From Micavibrio sp. UBA6147 (GTDB taxonomy: Bacteria > Pseudomonadota > Alphaproteobacteria > Micavibrionales > UBA1664): 64,000 bases of DNA. The stretch is from the NCBI GenBank assembly GCA_002423185.1, contig DIUX01000006.1, forward strand, positions 124,235 to 188,234, in the 5' to 3' direction. Shown here in pieces: positions 27,301 through 35,523 of the stretch (position 1 is its first letter; every line of letters starts with the position of its first letter). The notes beneath the pieces were generated by a model, which made no database searches, was not told the origin of the DNA, and worked only from the letters and a program-made list of their open reading frames with translations. Position numbers and translations under genes: made by a program.

Positions 27301-27413
27301 AAACCTTGCAAAACACCCATCCCGCCGCCTATGCCTATATCGCCCAGACCATGCTCGGTCTTGCACCTGCGGCGCGCAACGCCCCCTCAAATACCGCCCG
27401 CAAAACGACATAA
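24354..27413 (+). CDS. Large protein with kinase-like N-terminus and DUF4116-like repeats
   Basis: A 1019-aa protein without a signal peptide. Residues about 20-200 have a kinase-like look: VVVRIGPTDVED resembles an N-lobe strand, and SDLGANNLGI with VAVLLDPDN could be catalytic-loop and metal-binding remnants. This assignment is weak. Residues about 395-800 contain many helical repeats of the DUF4116 type (phrases such as VLEYASEALRDDDEVIETFI, NDPDFIIGALQAAP, NNPKVILNIAENKPEAL) predicting a long superhelix. The C-terminus (about 900-1019) is a small alpha/beta region. DUF4116 repeats are frequent in predatory and host-associated bacteria and are of unknown function. It is a single gene, with no clear Shine-Dalgarno. 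Confidence 0.72.
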   Translation: MDTVSNTAAPNAIAPRDQTASAQTEAGFEYGWCRTDHKTGRELRPEFRKTDYMLHEPYASSVASMLTRMGLPQPHIDQVYRGTHHDMLFIESHGVVVRIGPTDVEDLIHPAILQPLGWLDDKDNGISVAVYPGIELYNTDMEIGRGDNTLSTQLLLALSRTGQGSSDLGANNLGIIRINKNGIETPVAVLLDPDNQFNGTNNDETKRRKRSIMAQGDGSITNKSSGSGSVLRSKSIEQAMNSVFDVESAVENWKLAFETHQPLRTAFWMAWRNADPNKDAGDPAYLSRFWAQCAAATKQLQRVMVHEWEETQTASGAPAEAYSQKLYEFALYKPWTADPQDNKTKRLGAAASFDHYLDQAKADPKTLAKAPRWMRRNKNFMGRALDVVAESYRAADPILHDNPDYMAKAIQKNAADGGAVFDVLSNRLKQDSTFLVRALLGFEHQHHAARGEFFSKISSAIPEYEKIALHMLTRDADYFNGLTRALKNDGTFIAKAVELNPLVYEIISEKFRADPDIAMQAIKKNWSVFKKAPASIRASKAHLMAVSRDSQGVLEYASEALRDDDEVIETFIARNPYNLAGASDRLIERHAADVISTHAGVFGHLPDKYRARLDLAILSAEHRFEARNLLKRVLPPLDIDPLILQLAFEAGAPLAHASERAKDNPDIVLMAMKSDRYAFEYAGPTAKDTPAVAMEALRERVKNYYEISPRLKNDPDFIIGALQAAPALLTLDCLEGSIRNNPKVILNIAENKPEALTVIGDELLKDHDFMVELVKRPHIQAHHLRLPDARLERADFVRRLVDIRPDFADYKPFTTILKDAALAMGLTDDSGKDGGLFVDVKQWAKRLKDGLSRQRFGQYPPIIHERVADLKQVREPAAIKPEKALHQQFMDAALGLLNKDKPALPKPQPAKEIGHITVTTQPPFALEHIRSAFIGAKIHASKGRDYLLDLHGVTILLLHKNTDNAVTGIYSPCSKAELQEKCKTLQNTHPAAYAYIAQTMLGLAPAARNAPSNTARKTT

Positions 27414-27491
27414 AAACATTTTTGCTGCGTCGCTTTATCTTTCTTTTGCCGTCGTTTTATGGCATAAGCGGCGCACAAAAGGGTATGAATC

Positions 27492-29357
27492 ATGTTAAGC
27501 ATCACAAATGTCAGTTACAGCTTCGGGCCGCGCAGCATCATCGAAAATTGCAATATGCATATTTCGGATGGCTGGAAAGTCGGCGTCATCGGCATTAACG
27601 GCGCCGGAAAATCGACGCTGTTTAAACTGATCTCCGGCGAACTTATCCCCGATGGTGGGTCGATCACGATTGCCGAGGGGCAAAAACTCGGCATCGTGCG
27701 GCAAGACATCCCCGAAACAGACACACCGCTCATCGACATTGTTTTGGCGGCGAATGAGGAAATGGCAGCGCTGTGGAAAGCCACGGAAACCGAAACAGAC
27801 CCCAATAAAATCGCCGACATCTATCAACGGCTTTCCGATATTGACGCCTACAGCGCCGAAGGCAAGGCCGCCGCTTTGCTCACCGGACTTGGCTTCACGG
27901 ATGACCAATTGCGTGAGCCGTTTTCATCGTTCAGTGGGGGCTGGCGGATGCGGGTGGCGCTCGCCGCCGCTTTGTTTGTCGAGCCTGAGATCTTGCTCCT
28001 TGACGAGCCGACCAACCACCTCGATATCGAGGCCATTATGTGGCTCGAAACCTATTTGATGTCCTATCCGCACACCTTGCTCATCATCTCGCACGACCGC
28101 GAAGTGCTCAACAAATGTATCGATCACGTTGCGCATGTGGACAAGCAACAAGTCAAAATGTACACCGGCAATTACGACACGTTTGAGCTGGAGCGCGCCC
28201 GCTCGCTCGACCTGCAACAAAAAATGCATGAAAAGCAAGAAGCCCAGCGCGCCCACATGCAATCCTTCATCGACCGCTTCAAGGCCAAGGCCAGCAAAGC
28301 CCGCCAAGCCCAAAGCCGCGTTAAGGCATTGGAGCGGATGAGCCTTGTCGACGCCGTCATTGCCGACCGCGCCGTGCGGTTTACCTTTCCCAACCCCGAC
28401 AAAATCGCCCCGCCGATGATCTCGATCAACAAGGCCGATATCGGCTATGCCGAGGGCAAACCGATTTTGCGTCGCGTGCATGAGAGCATCGACACGGACG
28501 ACCGCATCGCCTTGCTCGGCGCCAACGGCAACGGCAAATCAACCTTGATGAAATTGATTGCCGGAAAGCTCGGCACCTTGAACGGCGATGTATTTCGCTC
28601 CAAAAAACTCCGTATCGGCTATTTCTCCCAGCATCAGGCGGAGGAGCTGGACATGAGTTCCACCCCGTTCCGCGAGATGCTCACCCTAATGCAAAAGCAT
28701 AATCCGCAGGCCAAGGAGCCCACAGTCCGCGCCAAGCTCGGCCAATTCGGGTTTTCGAAGGAATTATCCGATAACACGATTTCTACCCTGAGCGGCGGTG
28801 AAAAAGCGCGGCTTTTATTCGCGTTGATGAGTTTTGACGCGCCGCATTTATTGCTGCTCGACGAACCGACCAACCACCTTGACATTGACGCCCGCGCCGC
28901 CCTTGTTGACGCCCTCAACGCCTATGAAGGCGCGGTGGTGATCGTCAGTCACGACCCCAACATGGTGGAACGCGTCGCCGACCGCCTGTGGCTTGTCCAA
29001 GACGGAAAAGTCGAAAAATTTGACGGCGACCTTGATGACTACCGCGCCTTTACCATCCAGTCCCGCCGCGAAAAACGCCGCGCCGAGAAAAAATCAGAGA
29101 AAAAGGCCGATGCCTCAACCGCTATGCCCGCTAATTCCAATAGCGCTCCCGCGCCGCGCGTCAACAAGCATAAGCTAGAGAAAATGGAAAAGGACATCGC
29201 TCGCTTGACCAAGGAGAAAGAAAAGCTCGAAGCCAAAATGGCTGAGCCTGATTTCTATACCCGTCCGCAGGCGATGATCGACGTGCAAAAAGACTATGCC
29301 AAAGTCACCGAGGAATTAGAGCAATACGAAACCCAGTGGCTCGCCGCCCAAGCTTAA
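27492..29357 (+). CDS. ABC-F family ATPase
   Basis: A 621-aa protein with two ABC ATPase domains and no membrane segments. Walker A motifs are GINGAGKST and GANGNGKST, signatures are FSGGWRMR and LSGGEKAR, and both Walker B sequences read LLLDEPTNHLDI. A charged linker lies between the domains, and a C-terminal coiled coil (LEKMEKDIARLTKEKEKLEA) resembles that of Uup/YheS. ABC-F proteins act on the ribosome, resolving stalled or drug-bound states. The exact subfamily cannot be settled by eye. The ATG at 27492 follows AAGGG. Confidence 0.92.
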   Translation: MLSITNVSYSFGPRSIIENCNMHISDGWKVGVIGINGAGKSTLFKLISGELIPDGGSITIAEGQKLGIVRQDIPETDTPLIDIVLAANEEMAALWKATETETDPNKIADIYQRLSDIDAYSAEGKAAALLTGLGFTDDQLREPFSSFSGGWRMRVALAAALFVEPEILLLDEPTNHLDIEAIMWLETYLMSYPHTLLIISHDREVLNKCIDHVAHVDKQQVKMYTGNYDTFELERARSLDLQQKMHEKQEAQRAHMQSFIDRFKAKASKARQAQSRVKALERMSLVDAVIADRAVRFTFPNPDKIAPPMISINKADIGYAEGKPILRRVHESIDTDDRIALLGANGNGKSTLMKLIAGKLGTLNGDVFRSKKLRIGYFSQHQAEELDMSSTPFREMLTLMQKHNPQAKEPTVRAKLGQFGFSKELSDNTISTLSGGEKARLLFALMSFDAPHLLLLDEPTNHLDIDARAALVDALNAYEGAVVIVSHDPNMVERVADRLWLVQDGKVEKFDGDLDDYRAFTIQSRREKRRAEKKSEKKADASTAMPANSNSAPAPRVNKHKLEKMEKDIARLTKEKEKLEAKMAEPDFYTRPQAMIDVQKDYAKVTEELEQYETQWLAAQA

Positions 29358-29368
29358 TCTTCTTTTTT

Positions 29369-29395
29369 GGCGGGGACGCCCGCCGGCGGTTTTTT
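29369..29395 (+). terminator. Possible terminator after ABC-F gene
   Basis: GGCGGG / CCCGCC with a 4-base loop is followed by GGCGG and six T. The stem is short and separated from the T run by five bases. Confidence 0.45.
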
Positions 29396-29465
29396 GGTGT
29401 AGGGTGGGGGCTTGGCTGTTATTGGGCTGTTTGCTAAGGGATACGTTTGATTGACTGGCTTTTTT

Positions 29466-29500
29466 TAACCCGCCGCGATAGGTCACGGCGGGTTATTTAT
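29466..29500 (+). terminator. Hairpin between converging genes
   Basis: TAACCCGCCG / CGGCGGGTTA is a perfect 10-bp stem with a 10-base loop followed by ATTTATTTT, lying just before the end of the converging symporter gene. Confidence 0.6.
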
Positions 29501-29501
29501 T

Positions 29502-30944
29502 TTAGGCTGTTTTGCGGGTGGTGAGGAGGCTGCCGCCCACCATGCCGATGATGGCGGCAACGAGGCCGGCGAGTTGCGGGGGAACGGGGAGTTCCGCACC
29601 GCTGGCGGAGAGCGCGATATTCGTGGCTTCAAGCGCCGCCCACACCCCGACACCGAGAATGATGGAGGCCAAAGCACCTGTATTGTTGGCCTTGCTCCAA
29701 TACACCCCGAAGGCCAATGGCACGAACGCCCCACACAGAGGCAATAAGTACGCATTTTCAACCATATCAAAAATGCTCAACCCCGCCGAAGCACTGAAAT
29801 ACGCATATCCGTACACCAGCACCGCAAACCCGACCACGCATAAGCGCAGCGTGATAAGAAGCCTGCGATCATCCAGTTTCAGACGGTCTTTCAGAATGTT
29901 CTCCGCCATAATCGCGGACGGGGCGAGCAAGGTGCCGGACGCGGTGGACATTACCGCCGACAAGAGTGCTCCGAAGAACAACACCTGAATTACCAGCGGC
30001 ACGTCATTGAGGATAAATTCAGGCAAGATGCGCTGTGTATCGCCGCCCTCGCCCATATGCCGCTCCACCAAGGCGGGGTCAAGCAAGGACGCACCGTAAA
30101 CGATGAAAATCGGGATAAAGCAAAACACCATATACAACACGCCGCCAATGATGGTGCCGCGCATCGCGGTTTTTTCATCCTTCGCCGACATGACCCGTTG
30201 AAACACGTCTTGTTGCGGAATAGAGCCGAGCGCGAGCGTGATAAACGCGCCGATAAACGCCATGATCGACACGGCGTCCATCGCTGGCCAGAAGTCGAAT
30301 TTATCATTGGCGGCGGCGTGGGTGATGACCTCCATCGCGCCGCCGTCAAACCGCCCCGCAACCACATAGGCCACGGCGGCAAGGCCGATCACGATGACCA
30401 CCATTTGCACGAAATCGGTCATCGCCACCGACCACATCCCGCCAAGAACGGTATAGGCCACAACTAAGCTCAGGCCGATCGCCATGCCGAATTCAAACGA
30501 CACCGCCTCACCCGACACAAGGTTGATGACGAGGCCGAGCGCCACGATTTGCGCCGCGACCCAGCCGAGATAGCTGATGCAAATCGCGATGGACACGAAT
30601 AATTCCACCGACTTGCCGTAGCGAATGCGGTAAAAATCACCGATGGTCATGAGTTTCATACGGTACAGGCGGGCGGCAAAAAACATCCCGACAAAGATCA
30701 AACACATCCCCGCCCCGAACGGGTCGGCAACAATGCCGCCGAGGCCTTCTTCGATAAAGGTTGAGGGGATGCCGAGAACAGCCTCCGACCCGAACCACGT
30801 CGCAAACACCGTCGCGATGGTAATGTAAATCGGCAAAGACCGCCCCGCCAACACATAGTCAGACGAATTTTTCACCCGCATCGCGGCATAAAGGCCGATG
30901 GACACGGAGATCAAAAGATAAAGCCCCACAAATAATTCGAGCAT
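29502..30944 (-). CDS. Sodium:solute symporter family protein
   Basis: A 480-aa inner-membrane transporter of the SSS family with about 13 predicted membrane segments. Family features include the N-terminal SDYVLAGRSLP, the ATWFGSE motif and a TLALGSIPQQDVFQR segment. The substrate cannot be predicted from sequence alone; relatives carry proline, pantothenate, acetate or sugars. I start at the ATG at 30944, which has GGAGGG upstream; the frame also opens with a TTG three bases earlier. It stands alone and converges with the ABC-F gene. Confidence 0.9.
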   Translation of the reverse strand: MLELFVGLYLLISVSIGLYAAMRVKNSSDYVLAGRSLPIYITIATVFATWFGSEAVLGIPSTFIEEGLGGIVADPFGAGMCLIFVGMFFAARLYRMKLMTIGDFYRIRYGKSVELFVSIAICISYLGWVAAQIVALGLVINLVSGEAVSFEFGMAIGLSLVVAYTVLGGMWSVAMTDFVQMVVIVIGLAAVAYVVAGRFDGGAMEVITHAAANDKFDFWPAMDAVSIMAFIGAFITLALGSIPQQDVFQRVMSAKDEKTAMRGTIIGGVLYMVFCFIPIFIVYGASLLDPALVERHMGEGGDTQRILPEFILNDVPLVIQVLFFGALLSAVMSTASGTLLAPSAIMAENILKDRLKLDDRRLLITLRLCVVGFAVLVYGYAYFSASAGLSIFDMVENAYLLPLCGAFVPLAFGVYWSKANNTGALASIILGVGVWAALEATNIALSASGAELPVPPQLAGLVAAIIGMVGGSLLTTRKTA

Positions 30945-30971
30945 CAATAAAACCCTCCCCCTTACACAGTG

Positions 30972-30999
30972 AAACGCCCCTCCGAAACGGAAAGGCGTT
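30972..30999 (-). terminator. Terminator candidate for the lipoprotein gene
   Basis: Read on the minus strand, AACGCC-TTTCCG pairs with CGGA-GGGGCGTT imperfectly around a short loop, and TTT follows. It lies between the lipoprotein gene stop and the symporter start. Confidence 0.5.
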
Positions 31000-31090
31000 G
31001 TCTGTTATTATACGAATTTAAATTATACGGGCATCACCGCCCCCATATCCAGAGGCAAAAAATAATCATCCCCTAAATTTTAGGAGAATT

Positions 31091-31705
31091 TTATCGCGTC
31101 GGCCTTGGCGTGCGGAAATGGGAGGGGCAATCCTCACCGCGCGTGAAGCCTTCATAAGGGCTGGCGGCTTCAAGGTCGCTCACATTCGTGACCGTGAAAA
31201 CATTATAGTCGCGGTCTTGGATGATGAAGCGCAATTGGGCTTCGCTGAGCAATGTGCCGTCCGTGACTTCTTCTATGGGGCGGTTCAAGCTGCGGGCGCG
31301 CAAGGCAGGGTTATTGGTCGCAACCGATGCCAAAAACGATGGGCGGTCACAGGCATAATATTGCAACGCGCCATGCGTAATCTCGGTACAGGCCTTGGTA
31401 TAAGCCTCCAAAGACGCCGCATTCGATGCGTTATAATTATTATCAATGAGGTCGCAATACGCCAGCGCCGATACGTTGAAAATCGTGCCGTTCGGACGGG
31501 TAACTGGCAGGTTTTCAAGCGTGAGCAAGAACGCCTCGTTGACCGGTTCCAACACACGCCCGCTCGTGCCGCGCATGATGCTCTGGCCATTTTCGGTGGT
31601 GTTTGTGTCGGGGGTTTGAGCATCATCATCCTTGCACCCACTTAGGGTCAGGGCAAGGCCGAAGGCCAAAGTGAGGGCGATGGCGGGTTTTGTGATTTTT
31701 GACAT
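31091..31705 (-). CDS. Hypothetical lipoprotein
   Basis: A 204-aa protein with a clear lipoprotein signal (hydrophobic residues 8-22, lipobox LSGC, Cys at about 24) followed by an Asp-rich spacer. The mature domain contains four Cys residues (in YCDL, ACTE, ACDR and EDCPSHF) that could form two disulfides. I recognise no family. It stands alone between the symporter and cysE, with a hairpin downstream. Confidence 0.75.
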   Translation of the reverse strand: MSKITKPAIALTLAFGLALTLSGCKDDDAQTPDTNTTENGQSIMRGTSGRVLEPVNEAFLLTLENLPVTRPNGTIFNVSALAYCDLIDNNYNASNAASLEAYTKACTEITHGALQYYACDRPSFLASVATNNPALRARSLNRPIEEVTDGTLLSEAQLRFIIQDRDYNVFTVTNVSDLEAASPYEGFTRGEDCPSHFRTPRPTR

Positions 31706-31828
31706 GGTTGCTCCCTTATATCATGCAACAATTATTGTTTGATCGCGCGGTTTGATGGCGCAGCTTTATCGCCAGACCCTAACCATATTTCGGTTTTCTG
31801 TCAAATACTCGCCCAAAGACTGGTTGCG

Positions 31829-32575
31829 CTAGGCTTTTTTCGATTTTGCGCGGGGCGCGGATGGGGTGATACAGGCCTCCAGCGCCGCAATGCGGGCGGC
31901 GAGCGGGTCGGGGGTTTCGCCTTCGGGAAGGCCGTAAGGGCATTCACCGTCTGTTGGACGTTTGACAATGTTGGCGGGGTTGCCGATGGCGGTGGCGCCG
32001 CATGGAACATCTTTTGTTACCACGGCGCCCGCGCCGATTTTGGCGTGGTCTTCGACCGTGATGGGGCCAAGAACCTGCGCCCCCGCACCAATCGTCACAT
32101 GGCACCCGATATGCGGGTGACGGCGCGGGGATGGGGTAGCGCCATTCGCGCGCAGGGATGAATCCGTGCCGTTCACGTTTGGTAAAGCGGCGTCGCCGTC
32201 CGGCACAGACGGCCCTCCGCGCCCGCCAAGCGTGACACCATGATAAATGCGGCATTCATCGCCGATAATCGCGGTTTCGCCGATCACAACACCGGTGCCG
32301 TGGTCGATGAAGAAATTACGGCCGATTTTTGCGGCGGGGTGAATCTCGATGCCGGTCACAAACCGCCCGACATACGCCCAAAACCGCGCCAATGCCCGCA
32401 AATTATAACGCCACAAGAACGACGCCACAGGATGAAACACCACCATAATATGAAAGCCCGGATAGGCGAGAATAACCTCCATCACCGTCGGGCGTGCCTC
32501 GTCCCGCGCCCGAATGGACGCCAAGAGCGAGCGCCCCTGAAAAGAAGAATTCGGCTTATCGGAGGGTTTATTCAT
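31829..32575 (-). CDS. cysE: Serine O-acetyltransferase
   Basis: A 248-aa enzyme that makes O-acetylserine from serine and acetyl-CoA for cysteine synthesis. The N-terminal helical part contains RDEARPTVMEVILAYPGFH. The left-handed beta-helix has the catalytic FIDHGTGVVIGETA and CRIYHGVTLGG, ending with IGNPANIVKR. An unusual 25-30-residue insertion rich in Asn, Gly and Pro interrupts the helix after GGRGGPSV, where most CysE proteins go straight into the next coil. The ATG at 32575 (AAGG upstream) lies four bases after the cysK stop, so the two form an operon. A longer start at 32626 would overlap cysK. Confidence 0.93.
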   Translation of the reverse strand: MNKPSDKPNSSFQGRSLLASIRARDEARPTVMEVILAYPGFHIMVVFHPVASFLWRYNLRALARFWAYVGRFVTGIEIHPAAKIGRNFFIDHGTGVVIGETAIIGDECRIYHGVTLGGRGGPSVPDGDAALPNVNGTDSSLRANGATPSPRRHPHIGCHVTIGAGAQVLGPITVEDHAKIGAGAVVTKDVPCGATAIGNPANIVKRPTDGECPYGLPEGETPDPLAARIAALEACITPSAPRAKSKKA

Positions 32576-32579
32576 TGCC

Positions 32580-33533
32580 TTATTCCAGCCCGTCAAACAA
32601 CGCGGTGGACAAATAGCGTTCGGCAAAGGACGGGATAATCACCACCATCATCTTGCCCTTGTTTTCGGGGCGTTTACCGACCAGCGTGGCGGCATGGAGC
32701 GCCGCGCCCGAGGATATGCCGCACGGCAGACCCTCAAGCCGTGCAACTTCGCGGGCGCATGCAAAGGCTTCGTCATTCGTGACGGTCACGATTTCGTCAA
32801 TCACTGACCGATCCACAATCGACGGCACAAACCCCGCGCCGATGCCCTGAATTTTATGCGGGGCGGGGTCGCCGCCCGACAAAACGGGGCTGGCGGCGGG
32901 TTCAACGGCGACGGCTCGGAATGACGGTTTGCGCGCCTTTAACACTTGTGACACACCGGTAATCGTGCCGCCCGTACCAACGCCGGAGATGAGAATATCC
33001 GCGCCGCCATCCGTGTCATCCCAGATTTCTTCCGCCGTTGTGGCGCGGTGAATGGCGGGGTTGGCGGGGTTGTCAAATTGGGCGGGTGAAAAAGAATCCG
33101 GTGTTTCCGCCAGCAATTCATTGGCGCGTTCAATCGCCCCTTTCATGCCTTTTTCAGCGGGAGTGAGGATCAGCTCCGCGCCCAGAAGTTTAAGCATTTT
33201 GCGGCGCTCCACCGACATGCTCTCCGGCATCGTCAGGATGAGGCGGTATCCCTTTGCCGCCGCCACAAAGGCAAGCCCGATGCCGGTATTGCCCGATGTT
33301 GGCTCAATCAGCACTGTTTTATGCGGGGTGATGAGGCCGGCTTTTTCCGCCGTGTCGATCATCGCCAAACCAATCCGGTCTTTGACCGAGGCAAGCGGGT
33401 TGAAGAATTCAAGTTTTGCCAGCAGATCGGCCTCAACCCCATGATGGGCGGCAAACCGCGACAAGCGCACCAAAGGGGTCGCCCCGATTGTGTCGATCAT
33501 GCCGTCATATATTCGGTGTCTGAAGCCGGTCAT
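32580..33533 (-). CDS. cysK: Cysteine synthase A (O-acetylserine sulfhydrylase)
   Basis: A 317-aa PLP enzyme that condenses O-acetylserine with sulfide to give cysteine. The PLP lysine lies in NPLASVKDRIG. The substrate loop is PTSGNTG, and the phosphate-binding loop is SGVGTGGTITG. The start at 33533 (AAAGGA upstream) begins at MTGFRHRIYDGM, close to the family's usual N-terminus; the frame runs another 56 codons upstream without similarity. It is transcribed with cysE, the enzyme that supplies its substrate and binds it in the cysteine synthase complex. Confidence 0.95.
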   Translation of the reverse strand: MTGFRHRIYDGMIDTIGATPLVRLSRFAAHHGVEADLLAKLEFFNPLASVKDRIGLAMIDTAEKAGLITPHKTVLIEPTSGNTGIGLAFVAAAKGYRLILTMPESMSVERRKMLKLLGAELILTPAEKGMKGAIERANELLAETPDSFSPAQFDNPANPAIHRATTAEEIWDDTDGGADILISGVGTGGTITGVSQVLKARKPSFRAVAVEPAASPVLSGGDPAPHKIQGIGAGFVPSIVDRSVIDEIVTVTNDEAFACAREVARLEGLPCGISSGAALHAATLVGKRPENKGKMMVVIIPSFAERYLSTALFDGLE

Positions 33534-33678
33534 GGTATGCGTCCTTTGCTCGGTGTTTCTTGCATTGCAACCATAATCCAAACGCACCGCCATGCCAAGA
33601 CCGCATAAGAAATGGGCGCAAAACAATGCTTGCGGTTCGGGCTGGTCATTCTTGATGCGATCTGGTAAAACCACGCCC

Positions 33679-34992
33679 ATGTCAAAACCGCCGAAAACCA
33701 TTGCCCGTAACCTGTCCTTGACCGTTCACGCCCTTGGCGCACGGGGAGATGGCCTTGCGGATTATGACGGGCAAACCGTTTATATCGACGGCGCCTTGGA
33801 CGGCGAAGTTGTGGTGAGCGACATCACCAAAGGCCATGATGGAATCCTGCGCGGCTTTGCCAAACAGGTCACCGCCGCCGCGCCGCACCGCGTCACGCCC
33901 CCTTGCGTTCATGCCGCGCAATGCGGCGGGTGCAGCCTTCAACATATCGACCATGATTTTTACAAGGCGTGGAAAATCGAGCGCGTCCGCACCGCCCTGT
34001 CCTATGCGCGGGTGGAGGCACAGCAATGGCAAGAGCCTGTGTTCATCCCCGCGCACACACGGCGGCGGTCGAATTTTACGGTCATGCGCCGCGACAAGGA
34101 TGTATGGATCGGGTACCGCCAAAAACGCTCGCACCAGATTGTGCGGCTGGAGTCTTGCTTGATTTTGGATGAGGCTTTGTTTGCGCGGGCGCAAGGATTG
34201 AAACCCTATTTGCACCGCATGATTCAAGACAACCACCCCGCCAATCTCTTTATCCAGATGACGCAAAGCGGCCTTGATGTTGTCATCACCGGCCCCGTTG
34301 GACGCAAGGGAGAACCTGACCTCAGCGTCCATGAAGCGGCGGGTGAGATGCTTCATGCTTTTGGCGGAGATTCTCAGGATTTTGGCGGCGGAGTCGCCCG
34401 CATCGGGTGGCGCGCCAAAGACCGCGACCGCGTTGAAGTGTTGCTGCAAGCCCGCCCCGTCACACAGGATTTTTCCGGCCTGCGCGTTGATTTACCGATC
34501 ATGGCGTTTTTACAGCCGAGCCGCGAAGGCGAGAACGCCTTGGTGCAGGCCGTGATGGATTTCGCCCCCGCCAAGGCCGCCAAAGCCGCGCGCATCGCCG
34601 ATTTATTCAGCGGATGCGGCACGTTCAGTGGCCCCCTCCTTGCCCGCGGCGCGGTTGAGGCCTTTGAAGGTGATGCCGCCGCTACTGCCGCCCTAAAAAC
34701 CGCAGCGCAATTGCGCGGACACAGCATAGGCAGCGCAGAAGCCCCGCTTACCGCCCATCACCGCGACTTGTTCCGCGACCCGCCCCGCGCCGGCGCGGTG
34801 GCGCAGGCCAAGATGATTGCGGGTACGCATGACCTGCGCAGCCTCACCTATGTATCATGCAACCCCGCGACCTTTGCCCGCGACGTTGCCATCATGGCGC
34901 AAGGAGGGTGGGTTTTGTCGGTGACCCGGCCGATTGATCAATTCCTGTGGTCTGATCATATCGAGATTGTCGCGCATTTGACTCGCGCATAA
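33679..34992 (+). CDS. TrmA/RlmD-family 23S rRNA uracil-C5 methyltransferase
   Basis: A 437-aa SAM-dependent RNA m5U methyltransferase. An N-terminal TRAM-like domain (GLADYDGQTVYIDGALDGEVV region, about 15-65) is followed by iron-sulfur cysteines (CVHAAQCGGC and a later Cys in LESCLI). The C-terminal catalytic domain has DLFSGCGTF for SAM, DPPRAGA, and the nucleophile in YVSCNPATFARD. This is the RlmD/RumA pattern; which uridine is modified cannot be proven here. I start at the ATG at 33679; an upstream in-frame ATG at 33592 adds an unlike N-terminus. It is divergent from cysK. Confidence 0.9.
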   Translation: MSKPPKTIARNLSLTVHALGARGDGLADYDGQTVYIDGALDGEVVVSDITKGHDGILRGFAKQVTAAAPHRVTPPCVHAAQCGGCSLQHIDHDFYKAWKIERVRTALSYARVEAQQWQEPVFIPAHTRRRSNFTVMRRDKDVWIGYRQKRSHQIVRLESCLILDEALFARAQGLKPYLHRMIQDNHPANLFIQMTQSGLDVVITGPVGRKGEPDLSVHEAAGEMLHAFGGDSQDFGGGVARIGWRAKDRDRVEVLLQARPVTQDFSGLRVDLPIMAFLQPSREGENALVQAVMDFAPAKAAKAARIADLFSGCGTFSGPLLARGAVEAFEGDAAATAALKTAAQLRGHSIGSAEAPLTAHHRDLFRDPPRAGAVAQAKMIAGTHDLRSLTYVSCNPATFARDVAIMAQGGWVLSVTRPIDQFLWSDHIEIVAHLTRA

Positions 34993-35036
34993 CATATCCC
35001 TTCACAACATATCCCGTTATAAGAGCCCGCTATCAC

Positions 35037-35061
35037 GGAACCAAAAATCCACTCCGGCGTT
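35037..35061 (+). promoter_or_regulatory. GSR-type promoter GGAAC-N16-CGTT
   Basis: GGAAC (35037-35041), 16 bases, CGTT (35058-35061), ending 50 bases before the GTG of the small gene at 35112. Exact match. Confidence 0.87.
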
Positions 35062-35111
35062 TGACTATGGAAACCATCCTTTGTCAACCTTTTACCGAAC
35101 GGAGGTTCCCC

Positions 35112-35420
35112 GTGAAAAAAAGTCCGCATGAGCGGCTCAGCACCGCCGATCTGGAGATGATTATTTCAGACCCATCCGACCATTACAAAACAATCGACGC
35201 CTTAATGCATGATGTGCGCTTAACCACAGTTGATAAAATCAAAGTGCTGGAAAGCTGGGCTCAGGAAGAAACCGCCCTGATGAACGCCGAAGACGAAAAT
35301 ATGCCCGAACAAGGCAGTATTAACCGCCCTGCCTTCTTGCTTCAACAAATCAACAAAGCGCAGGATTGTTTACTGCATACCATTCGCCATCATTTTGAAA
35401 CAACGCCTGAATGCCGCTAA
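35112..35420 (+). CDS. Small hypothetical stress-regulated protein
   Basis: A 102-aa soluble, mostly helical protein. The GTG at 35112 is preceded by a near-perfect GGAGG, so I prefer it to the upstream in-frame ATG at 35061, which overlaps the promoter. It begins with a Lys-rich patch and contains LSTADLEMIISDPSDHYKTI and a His-rich C-terminal part (LLHTIRHHFET). I recognise no family with confidence; the middle (VRLTTVDKIKVLESWAQEE) resembles small proteins annotated as needed for stress adaptation. The GSR-type promoter is the main clue to its role. Confidence 0.75.
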   Translation: MKKSPHERLSTADLEMIISDPSDHYKTIDALMHDVRLTTVDKIKVLESWAQEETALMNAEDENMPEQGSINRPAFLLQQINKAQDCLLHTIRHHFETTPECR

Positions 35421-35437
35421 ACACGGCATTTTTTTTG
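35410..35437 (+). terminator. Rho-independent terminator
   Basis: AATGCCG / CGGCATT with a 7-base loop is followed by eight T. It overlaps the stop of the small gene. Confidence 0.88.
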
Positions 35438-35470
35438 ATCTTTTTTTGGCCTACACACCTACACATACGA

Positions 35471-35494
35471 AAAGAGCGCCTCGCGGCGCTCTTT
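35471..35494 (-). terminator. Rho-independent terminator for the PRC-barrel gene
   Basis: AAAGAGCGCC / GGCGCTCTTT is a perfect 10-bp stem with a 4-base loop, followed on the minus strand by TTCG. It lies downstream of the converging PRC-barrel gene and may work in both directions. Confidence 0.8.
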
Positions 35495-35523
35495 GTGATT
35501 CAGTGGAAGAATAGATGAACAGC

